Shown here: positions 56,290 to 64,000 of the stretch, piece by piece
Layout of the letters: each line of letters starts with the position of its first letter
Numbering within the stretch: position 1 is the stretch's first letter
Assembly (NCBI GenBank): GCA_036346395.1
Contig: CM070602.1
Location: forward strand, 14,207,098 to 14,271,097
Direction of reading: 5' to 3'
Source: Hsuehochloa calcarea
Taxonomy: Eukaryota; Streptophyta; Magnoliopsida; Poales; Poaceae
Length of the DNA: 64,000 bases
Notes under the pieces: generated by a model
What the model saw: only the letters and a program-made list of their open reading frames with translations
Database searches by the model: none
What the model was told of the DNA's origin: nothing
Translations under genes and position numbers: made by a program

Positions 56290-57003
56290 CTACTGCCCGC
56301 GGCAGCGGCGGTCAGTCTCGAAGTCATCCATATCCTGTGAGACGGGCTGAACAGTTGAATGATATTATAATAACACAACGCCGGGCCAAATCAATAATTA
56401 TGATAAATAATGAACATAATTTACCTCTTGGATTCGAAGTGCGCCCGGCGATAGGGAGCTTTAGTAAGGCCCACGGTCTCACTTGTAGGAGCCTTCCCCT
56501 TGTCTGCGGCCCGCTTGGCCTTGTTGTACTCATTTGCTCTCTTGGGCTCGTCCGATGCCTTTTCAGTTGGGTCAGGGTCAGGTACGTAAGGTGTCCAACA
56601 CCTGAAGATCTCAGCTCTCATCGAATAGTTCAACATGTACTTCTGTTGGATGAACGCCCTATAGTACATCTCTTGGCTGTCAATCTATTGGAAGAAGCTG
56701 CATTGTATCTCTGGCTGCCATTGTACACACGCGTACTCAGGGATTTATGGAATGGAACGTATGATGTAAAAAATCTTTGTGTGTGCAAGATGAACTTATG
56801 AGGTGGTGGCCGCATGTGTAGTACGCCCGAGCGGACATAGTCGGGTGTGTGGATTTGATGATATGTACCGGTTCCTTGTGTACACATTGCGGTATTGGGA
56901 ACCGCGGTGGTACCGGCGCATCCTTCGTAGACTTATCTAGGTAGGGTTTTGCTCTCTCGTCTAGCCACTTGCACTTCTGCAGTATCCTTTTGTACATGTT
57001 CAT
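56290..57003 (-). pseudogene. GRF-type zinc-finger protein pseudogene
   Basis: ATG at 57003 opens 'MNMYKRILQKCKWLDERAKP', then a zinc-finger-like region 'VPPRFPIPQCVHKEPVHI' and 'AYYTC' (56855-56910). After frame changes it continues 'EIQCSFFQ*IDSQEMYYRAF' (56645-56705), where TAG replaces the Trp expected in the C-x-F-F-Q-W motif of GRF zinc fingers. It goes on with a charged, Lys/Ala-rich tail 'KASDEPKRANEYNKAKRAAD' to a donor AGAGGTAAAT (about 56425). A plausible intron to CTCACAG at about 56333 is followed by 'DDFETDRRCRGQ' and a stop. GRF fingers bind single-stranded DNA in other proteins; the role of this plant family is unknown to me. Confidence 0.6.
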
Positions 57004-57101
57004 CGAGCCCTCTATACCCTTCCTCCTAGTTCTATGAAGCTAAGCCCTGGTGTAGTGTTGGTGTGGTGGTGTAGTGATCTCTCCCAGATCTTTTCCACCT
57101 C

Positions 57102-57109
57102 TTTTTATA
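57102..57109 (-). promoter_or_regulatory. TATA box upstream of the GRF pseudogene
   Basis: Minus strand CTATAAAAAGAGGTGGAAAA, about 100 bases before the ATG at 57003. Confidence 0.55.
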
Positions 57110-57189
57110 GGGTGTAATTCTCATGGTGGAATGAGAACGCATAATAAATCGATGTGTGTGGTACGTTAAATTATAAAAAAGTTGAGTCT

Positions 57190-57580
57190 AAGTGTTTTGT
57201 CTTCTCGGTTTGAAAAGCTATCGAGGCAGAGTGTTGTCACGCCCATCTGAAAAGATTTTGTGGCAGAGTTTGCTCTTTTCAATATGAAAAGTTGGGGTGG
57301 CAGAGTGGTGTCATGTCCCTCTGAAAAGTTTGCCTAGTATTTCGGTCTGAAAAGCTGAGGAGGTAGAGTGTTGTCATATCGATTTGGTACCCTGTGTCAC
57401 AGTGTGGTTAAATGCATGTGAGTAGTCTGCTCGGCAAAGTATGGTCTTGTCTTTCTGAAAAGCTGGTATCATAGTGTGGTTAAATGAATATGAGTAGCCC
57501 GCGCGGCAGAGTATGGTCTTGTCTTTCTGAAAAACAGGCGTCATGGTGTGGTTAAATGCACGTGAGCCAATCGGATGTTC
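57190..57580. repeat. Degenerate tandem repeats upstream of the GRF pseudogene
   Basis: First type: CGAGGCAGAGTGTTGTCACG ... CTGAAAAG, about four diverged copies of 50-65 bases (57190-57390). Second type: GTGTGGTTAAATGNATGTGAGTAG ... TCTTTCTGAAAAGC, 2.5 copies with ~72-base period (57403, 57475, 57546). Confidence 0.75.
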
Positions 57581-59340
57581 TCACGGGTGATGCATGTTAC
57601 AAGGGGCGAGAGAGAGAGAGAGAGAGTGACAGAGGGCCAAGTCCTTCCACGCCATGTGTATTGGCATGATTGTACTGCTTTGCCACGCCATGTGTACTGG
57701 CGTGACTGTACTACTTTGTCAAGGAAAAGTTGCTCATATTTTTCCCCACTATTAGGGTTAAAGGGCAATATTTTTACTGAACCCTTTAAACTTTCACTCC
57801 TTTTTGTTCTTACTCTTAACTCCGCATTCATCTCAAATCACAATTTTATCTATGGAAATCCTCTTATCTCCACACACGTTCACAATCGAGGGAGGAACAT
57901 TCAACTATACCTTTGTGGGGTTTTTCACTTTTGTTGTTACAGCAAAATTTGATAGATTTTTTTCCTTGTATCGAATCAACCATTTTGAAACGTGTATATC
58001 ACGGTACAGTACATGTTGACTATCAAATTGTTTTAATGTAGTTGCTTTTCTTGTAATTTGCATGCACTAAAGTAGCATATAAAGTCTTGCGATGCATATC
58101 TTCATACTAACATCTGAAGGCTTCAGATGAAAAGTTTGAAATAATACAAATAGCTTGGCATTCAAACTCGAACAAGAACACCATTTCATTATCTAGACTG
58201 TAAAGAAACTAATGAGACATCATTCATACAACAATTGATGTAGTCACACAAATTGAATATACTACTCTAGAGCCAGCAAAATAAAGAAATAAGTTAGCGT
58301 CCATATCAAGAATGCATCGTATCTCCACACACGTTCGCAGTCGAGGGGGAAAGGTATTACCTTCACAGTGAAGGAGGCAGGGGGCCACGGGGAGGATGCC
58401 GACGCAGGGGAGGAGGTCGACGCGATTAAGAGGACGGCGCAGGAAGGACGTCGGCAGAGGGAGGATGTCGGCCCGGGGAGGAGGATGCCAGGCGGGGAGG
58501 AGGACGGTGTGGGGATGACAGTGGGGTAGGGGCCGACGAGAGGCGGTGTAGGGAGCCGGCGAGAAGCAACATTGGGGACGACGGGAGAAGTGACGGCGAG
58601 AAGAGATTTGGGGAGGACAGAGGAGGCTCGGGAGGAACGAGTTGTTGGGGAAAAATGACGAAATGGGTGGGCGGCGGCGCCTAAGTTGCCACTGTCATGC
58701 GACAAGATATGGTGTGGCAAGGCAGACTTGTCACACTATGGGTTCGGGTGTGATGACTGCCACACCAGCCCTCCACGCTGGCACAGCGTGCCCTAGAGGG
58801 CTTGCGTGGCATGTTAGGCTATGCCAAGCTCGGTGGCATGGCATAATGTTTTGGTCGCGTCATAGGGGGTGGTGTGGCCAAAGGGGTCGGATTTGGAAAT
58901 AAAGTTAGGGCGGGGTTAAGGTCGGATTTGGAAATAAAGTTAGCGCGGGGTTAACTTTAAAATATTAATAAAAATGATTAAATAAAAATTCCAACAAGAA
59001 ATGTGTTTTTTAACTCTATTTTGATGTGTATCGAAATGTTGTAACTATAAATTTTGGCATCATTTTTAAAACATTGCAAATGTTTGTTTAAAAACCGTTG
59101 GTTGTATTCGGTTAAGAAAATAGGTGAAAGCTAAAAAATGGTAATATGATATTCTTTTTATTGTATCGCACGCTTATTGCTCTAGTGCAATTTATACATT
59201 GTTGGAGTCATTTGAATTTGTTGCAGTGCAAATGATCCACAATAAAGAAAAGTATGCTACAACAGTTGTATATAATTATCTAAATATTTTGTATGAACTG
59301 ATGAAATAAGCATACGTAGGTTAGACAATCCGCTAGCTGC
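57581..59340. other. Unassigned repeat-rich stretch
   Basis: (GA)n at 57608-57626. CCACGCCATGTGTA...GGC occurs twice near 57648 and 57684. TATCTCCACACACGTTC is present at 57869 and again at 58320. 58262-58720 reads open on the minus strand for 152 codons as a Pro/Ser-rich chain, probably compositional. 58690-58860 carries TGGCATG/TGGCGTG-type words, and 58885-58954 is a 35-bp tandem duplicate. No gene is recognised. Confidence 0.5.
58885..58954. repeat. 35-bp tandem duplication
   Basis: GGTCGGATTTGGAAATAAAG followed by TTAG(G/C)GCGGGGTTAA, twice head to tail at 58885 and 58920, with one difference. Confidence 0.9.
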
Positions 59341-59349
59341 ATAAGGGTA

Positions 59350-59585
59350 AGGTAGTGTTTGGTTGCTAGGACCAAGTGAGATGGGATAGGATCGTCCTAT
59401 TTTTTTTGGATGGGATGGTATGAGTAGGATGTTTGATTAGGGAGATGTAATGGTTCCGGATTTTGTTGAGTTGAGAGGATGAGATGCTTGGGGTAGTATA
59501 AGTTGATGTTTGGTTGGAGGAATGGAATAAGATGGGATTTGAGATGGTAAACAGGTTGTGAGAATACCCCTAAATACATCATCTT
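59350..59585. repeat. MITE-like stretch of the GTGTTTGGTTG type
   Basis: GTAGTGTTTGGTTGC at 59353, then GGGATAGGAT and GGGATGGGAT-like words and a second GATGTTTGGTTGG at 59504. This pattern is common to grass PIF/hAT-derived MITEs. Clear terminal repeats and a target duplication are not identified. Confidence 0.45.
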
Positions 59586-59635
59586 TTTTGGACAGTTGGA
59601 TCAAGATTTAACGGATTTGATCCCATCTTCCTAAA

Positions 59636-60229
59636 ATGTATATAATCTCTCTCTCACCACTCCCAACCCAAACCCTACTCACCAATCCAACGCCGCCGCC
59701 ACCCTCCTGCCGCCGATCCACTACTTCATGTCACCGCCAGAGCCTCCTCCCACCGCTGGTCCACTACCTCTCGCCGTCGCCGGAGCCGCCTCCCGTGCAC
59801 CCTTCTTCACTGATGTTGACCACGGACAGCCACCTCCCACTGCCCTTCTTCCACAGCGCCAACAACGGATTGTCGTCGAGCTCCACCGACCACAGCCCAC
59901 CTTCGCCTTCAAGCTCCGCCAACCATGCCTATCTGCGAGCTCCGCGACTATGTCTCGTCGTTGAGCTCTGCCGGCTATCACCGCATCGTCGCCCTCGCAG
60001 CCACCGCCGGTCGGTGGGTGGTGATTGCATCCACCGTGCATGTCACGTGCACCCACATGCGCCGATGATTCCATCTGGGACGAGTTCATTCGGCAAAAAA
60101 ATCGCACCACACGGTCTCGGATCAGGGTGGAATATTTCCACAAGTGCTCTAAGTGGCAATAATGGAGATGATTGTATCACGCCTATGTTTATAAATTATA
60201 GAATACATGTTATTATGTTCATTGGATGA
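59636..60229 (+). CDS. Low-confidence open frame, Pro/Ser-rich
   Basis: 197 codons from ATG 59636, mainly Pro, Ser and His in the first two thirds, with no signal peptide or known domain. The opposite strand also reads open across much of it (60143-59721), which suggests compositional openness. The C-rich sequence resembles other transposon-borne low-complexity segments in this window. It could be a 5' exon fragment. I would not treat it as an established gene. Confidence 0.15.
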   Translation: MYIISLSPLPTQTLLTNPTPPPPSCRRSTTSCHRQSLLPPLVHYLSPSPEPPPVHPSSLMLTTDSHLPLPFFHSANNGLSSSSTDHSPPSPSSSANHAYLRAPRLCLVVELCRLSPHRRPRSHRRSVGGDCIHRACHVHPHAPMIPSGTSSFGKKIAPHGLGSGWNISTSALSGNNGDDCITPMFINYRIHVIMFIG

Positions 60230-60320
60230 ATTATCATTTATATAGATTAGAAAGTATGCGACTTGTTGGTTAAGCTATTCGATAGTTGTATGACATCATT
60301 CTAAAAGATCCCTAGTCGGA

Positions 60321-60999
60321 TGTTGTCGACGATCAAATCGTCGATCTTATGAATATAAAAAATAGAGGAAAATGGAGTGTATCTCCTGGAATGGAATGTG
60401 ATCACTCTTTATTGCTATGGACTGGCTATTACAAGGAATGTCTATCTTCAGATAGAAGGATAATCCTAGTTACACTGGAGTACAATGCTTGCTATGAGAA
60501 TCGACTGCTAATCTTCTCAATTGCCTTCAATCTCCCTCCTCTTTCCATCTTCCGCGGTCCTCCTTAAGTAGTTAATGAAGCGGTGGAAGTTATCCTCTAG
60601 AGAGACGCCTGTTAGGAAGTGACGTGTCTGGTCGGAAAGAGGTGTCAGTTGACAGGGTATCAAGCTATGTGCGGTTATATGTCTGTGAGACATTCAACTG
60701 TAGTCCAGCGTCTTAGAATTATGTAACATCGTGTGGTGTGGAATATACAACACGTGTTCGATTCATCACACGGTAGGGATATAACTAGATTATGATCCAG
60801 GTGATACTAGTTCATAGCCTTACGAGCAGTCAACTGGTCGGGGACTAGCTACAGGACCTTGTCCGACCAGGGTATTTATTATGTAACCTCTGGAATCCCT
60901 ACGACCAGTGAGGTCGTTAGCCTTAGGGGTTACGACCAAGAAGTCGTATGGTCTTCTCTTATGTATTAAAATAATACACCAATGTTTTAATCATTGTCA
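60321..60999 (-). repeat. Element H 3' LTR (~679 bp)
   Basis: TGTTGTCGACGATC...TCATTGTCA on the plus strand, with TG/CA tips. The first bases could begin three later. It holds a few short TCGT-type inverted words (GACCAG/CGTAGGG area, 60895-60950) but no ordered hairpin array like B's. Confidence 0.65.
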
Positions 61000-61216
61000 G
61001 CTAGCCCCCGAACTTTAAATGAATGGGTCATGTGAAAACACTCTTCCGACGAAATCGTATCGGGCAGACCCCCCATTAAATGTCGTGATATTTGAAGTAA
61101 TCTGTATTCATTTTAAAGTTGAGAAACTGCCTTAGGACTTGAGAAGCTTTTCTGTCCGTTGGTAAAAAAGTTTTTGTCGATTGGACTTCTCCCGGATGCG
61201 GTTACAGGATTGTGAC

Positions 61217-61223
61217 TATAAAA
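61217..61223 (+). promoter_or_regulatory. TATA box of the opposite-strand gene in element H
   Basis: TATAAAA in GACTATAAAAACCCCTTCGC, about 120 bases before the ATG at 61337. Equivalent to 7851-7857 in element B. Confidence 0.55.
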
Positions 61224-61336
61224 ACCCCTTCGCACTGGGTGTTAGGGTTTTTACGCCTTCTATTTTCCTCTTCATCTTCTTAGAGGATAAATCACCTCCG
61301 ACTACTTTTGCCTTCCTCATATAAAAAGAAATCGAC

Positions 61337-63859
61337 ATGTCGGATCTCATCACCAACCTGGTCGATCACCGATTTGAGTGAGAAGAAACTGGAAAGTTTG
61401 GAGAAGGTTGGACTACTACCCAACAGAAGTCTGATCCCTTGGAGATCAGCTATCGGGGAGCATTCTCCAAGCGGCGAAGATGGAGAAATTTCGGTTTTTC
61501 TCGCATACATAGAATGCGGTTTCCGACTCCCAGTTCACACCTTTCTTCCCCAAGTTTTGGAGTATTATAGGGTCGAACTGATCAATCTGGCTCCTAACGC
61601 CATCGCCAACCTTAGCATCTTCGTCTACCTCTGCGAAGCGTACTTGGAAATTCTAACAACTCTGGATCTTTTCAAGTACTACTACAGAATGATGAACACG
61701 AAGAAAACGACCAGCACACCTGGAGAGTGTACTTTGCGCCTCCACGACGGGAAGGCTGATGAGTACATTCCCATGTACTCAAAATCTTCATGGTCATCGT
61801 GGAAGAAAGCTAGTTTTACATGAAGATTACTCAGCAAGACGGCCTTTACTATAGCGGTAAAAAGGCGGTTGAGAATCCACGATGGTGCTCCTCCTCAAAG
61901 AAGGAGGGAAAGGTAGGGAGATGGGTTGAGGCCATCCGTCTCCTTAATGTCATGGGTTTAACCTACTAGCATGTGGTGAGGGATTTCTCCATGCGAAGAA
62001 TTAGTCCCTTGAAGGCTAGAGCTTATACGTTGCTTTGGTACATTGGTCATGACGATACGACTAAAGACTTAAGGGAAGGTAAATCCCAAGGGAATACGGC
62101 CAGTTTGTTTAGATTGATTGATTACTTTCATAACTCTAAGACCTCTCTTTTGTTGCAGCCTTATCTTCTGATGGGGTCAGAAATAGGATCAAAATGATCT
62201 GCGCTGGAGAACCCAACGACAAGGCTCTGATCCTAGTGGTTGTTACCGCAGAAGAAAGAGCTGAGAGACTTCGGGTAAGTTTATCAATCACTTTTCATCT
62301 TTCTAATATTTTTTGATCGGTTTTTACCCAAAATCCTCTTTGACATGCAGTCGGTCGGACTTAGGATTAATGAGGCCACTTAAACATGTGAGCCAATTGA
62401 CGATCTGACCAGTCATGCAATCTCTAGAGATAGTGACCGCGTAGAGGTAGGTAATGCAATGATAACGAGAAAGTTTTCTATGTCGAAAGAAGTACATCAG
62501 GGATGATATATGGCAAAAGTTGCTAATGAGTTTACAAAAATGATACAGTTGAGCAAATTACTTTCTCAGATAAAGGTAGTGTTAAATCAAATTGTCAGCT
62601 TGGCAAGCACCAATGTTGATTGTAAAGTAAATTGTTAGCACAAGAATGTGCGAGAATTTCGGTTTATTCAAGAGCTAATCCCAGAACCTCAGAATCAGCC
62701 TGTTTGAGTTTTGAGGGAGAACTACAGTTTCTTTAAGATCGACCATGAACAAGACAGTGTCATTTCAAGATTAGTGAGACAATCGTTTTGAGCTTGTGTT
62801 AGCTGAAGATCAGTAAGACAGTCATTTCAAGATATTCAAGACCCTCATCGTTGTAAAAGGACAAGTTCACCCTGATCGCTAGAAGTGAACTAAGCAAGTG
62901 AGAATTTCAGAAGAGATCAACCACTACTCCAGTGTTCATACTACCAGCTACCTGAAAGAAACTTGATAACTTTTATCATGGAGCGTCCAAAAATTTGTGT
63001 GTTACGGAGTTTCGCCAACACTTCCTAACAGCTACAGTTTCAAGTAGTGAATTGTGCTAGTCATAATTCAGAGTTGCTATCATAGAGCATTAAAGATGGT
63101 TTTATTGGATCGAGAACCAGGAGGTTGGAGTCTGCTCCTCGCCTCAGATCAAGATAGTGGCGTATGCCTCAAATCGGAAGAGCTATCGCAAGAAATTGTT
63201 GATCAAGTGAAGAGTCAGCTAAAGTTACCTGTGAAAGCCAGAAGTTGAATCTTGAGTTAGTGCAAGAGTATATTTGTTGAACCCTAGAGTTAAACCGATG
63301 CTAGAAAAAAAATCAGTGTTGAGAAGATAGTAAGATGACAGTTTTATCAAGGGAATCACCTCACATGAAGTAAGGTATAGCATGAGAACTCACTGAAGGT
63401 GAACCAGTGAGCCATGAATCAATGACTATATATGTGTATCTCGATGAGAAGAAACTAAAGTAGTTGATGCTCAAACCAACATCCTAGTGCAAGCAGAAAA
63501 TATTATTATTAAATGAAGCAAGGTCATCACCTGACTAATTTTGCTTGTTAATCTAGGCGGTAATCGTTGAGTCTCATGCAATCACTCAAGATTTGCCAGT
63601 TGTGGTTGAAGCAACTATTTTGGAGATCAACGAATCTACACCTTCCGATCTAGCGATTGGGAATATTATTCTGGACCAGCTGGTCGAGAATATCACCTCT
63701 GATCCCTTGTCAGAGAGTATAAAGGGTACAACCAACCCTACCAGTTTAGAACTGGCAAAAATGGTTGAAAAGAAGAGGAAAGTAAGCGCTATTGATTTTA
63801 AACCAGCGAGCTTCAAGGACAAGACCAAAAAATTGACTAGGTATGTACAAATGAAGTAG
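61337..63859 (+). pseudogene. Opposite-strand gene of element H (same family as in B)
   Basis: ATG 61337 starts a short frame (14 codons) that stops. The main open frame (61308-61823) carries 'ELINLAPNAIANLSIFVYLC' and 'EAYLEILTTLDLFKYYYRMM', matching 'ELVNLGPNSITMLSVFVYLC' and 'EAYLGIPADLELFQYYYGM' of element B. Preceding it is 'AYIECGFRLPVHTFLPQVLE'. Intron-like borders follow: TTTTGTTGCAG at about 62148-62158, GGTAAGTTT at 62274 and ACATGCAG at 62350. Later pieces (63054-63248, 63593-63859) are charged and unassigned; membership in the same gene is inferred. The domain is known from plant transposon annotation (Transposase_28-like) with no proven activity. Confidence 0.5.
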
Positions 63860-64000
63860 TCTTATGAATGCATACCTTAAATGTCGCTGGTGATCTTGAA
63901 CTCCTGAATTCTCTTTCATCATTTTCTGTAGATCTTCTGGTGCTCTGGTCGTTTCCAACTAGAATATACCGGAAGATCAAGTGGTCGAAGAAGTCCTCGA

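Larger units (their letters stand above)
60321..64000 (-). mobile_element. Element H: second Tat-type retrotransposon (left part only)
   Basis: Left LTR 60321-60999 followed by a purine tract in minus orientation (CGGGGGCTAGC) and a plus-strand gene related to that of element B. This is the same arrangement as 6337-11826, so gag-pol should lie on the minus strand beyond the right edge of the window. LTR sequence differs strongly from B's, so H is a separate family of the same lineage. Confidence 0.75.

Noticed and set aside
58262..58720. 152-codon minus-strand frame
   Set aside because: Compositional Pro/Ser-rich chain with no recognisable domain in a repeat-rich region. Its hydrophobic C-terminus alone is not enough to call a membrane protein.
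1..64000. tRNA, rRNA, or integrated viral (pararetrovirus) sequence
   Set aside because: No cloverleaf with A/B boxes, no rRNA core words and no movement-protein or viral coat motif was recognised. The RT domains present belong to LTR retrotransposons flanked by LTRs.

Overview
This window is nuclear DNA of a flowering plant, almost certainly a grass (Poaceae). The evidence is nested LTR retrotransposons, MITEs with the grass-type 'ggagggagta' end, a GC-rich 5' start on a host gene with GT-AG introns, and a grass-type hAT element. The genus cannot be fixed from the sequence alone. About three quarters of the window is transposable-element DNA. One clearly intact host gene is present, a nine-exon NIPA-type magnesium transporter (30737-34751, +). 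Element letters below are mine.

Layout, left to right. 1-54: broken end of an LTR related to element J. 55-5258: element A, an LTR retrotransposon with an initiator-Met primer site and only a gag-like gene. 5259-6336: unassigned. 6337-19813: element B, a Ty3/gypsy element of Tat type on the minus strand (gag-PR-RT-RNaseH-IN, all broken). Between pol and its 3' LTR it carries a spliced-looking gene on the opposite strand with its own TATA box. 19814-20195: MITE remnants. 21153-23510: element J, a 2358-bp solo LTR with a perfect 5-bp target duplication. 23594-24402: F, an old Tat-type solo LTR. 24640-28578: G, a complete-length hAT transposon with an 8-bp target duplication and a lightly damaged transposase. 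30737-34751: the NIPA gene, whose last intron holds a TRIM element and a small MITE. 36065-36595: a possible small minus-strand gene.

37409-55802: element C, an 18.4-kb unit with 3.7-kb LTRs whose only recognisable coding matter is a string of seven CCHC zinc knuckles. Its right LTR is split by element D (44902-54520), a chromodomain-type Ty3/gypsy element with broken pol. D's gag is in turn interrupted by insert E (about 47711-49667), rich in GGTCGGACCG palindromes. Both C and D are flanked by AAAAT duplications. 56290-57003: minus-strand pseudogene of a GRF-type zinc-finger protein with a visible TATA box. 57190-60320: tandem repeats, a MITE-like stretch and unassigned sequence. 60321-64000: left part of H, a second Tat-type element with the same kind of opposite-strand gene as B; it runs off the window.

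The most unusual signals are these. Arrays of short hairpins (GTCGTA...TACGAC) occur in Tat LTRs, and their arms change in a compensatory way. The same palindromic core is amplified independently in the unrelated LTR of C. A TATA-driven opposite-strand gene is conserved between B and H. C has a seven-knuckle protein. A diverged 165-190-bp unit built round an 'ATAACTTTTG...GTCCG' motif occurs in the LTRs or leaders of otherwise unrelated elements. Many coding breaks are single-base changes next to short homopolymers. Decay is the default reading, but sequencing or assembly error cannot be excluded for those; the NIPA frame is clean throughout.
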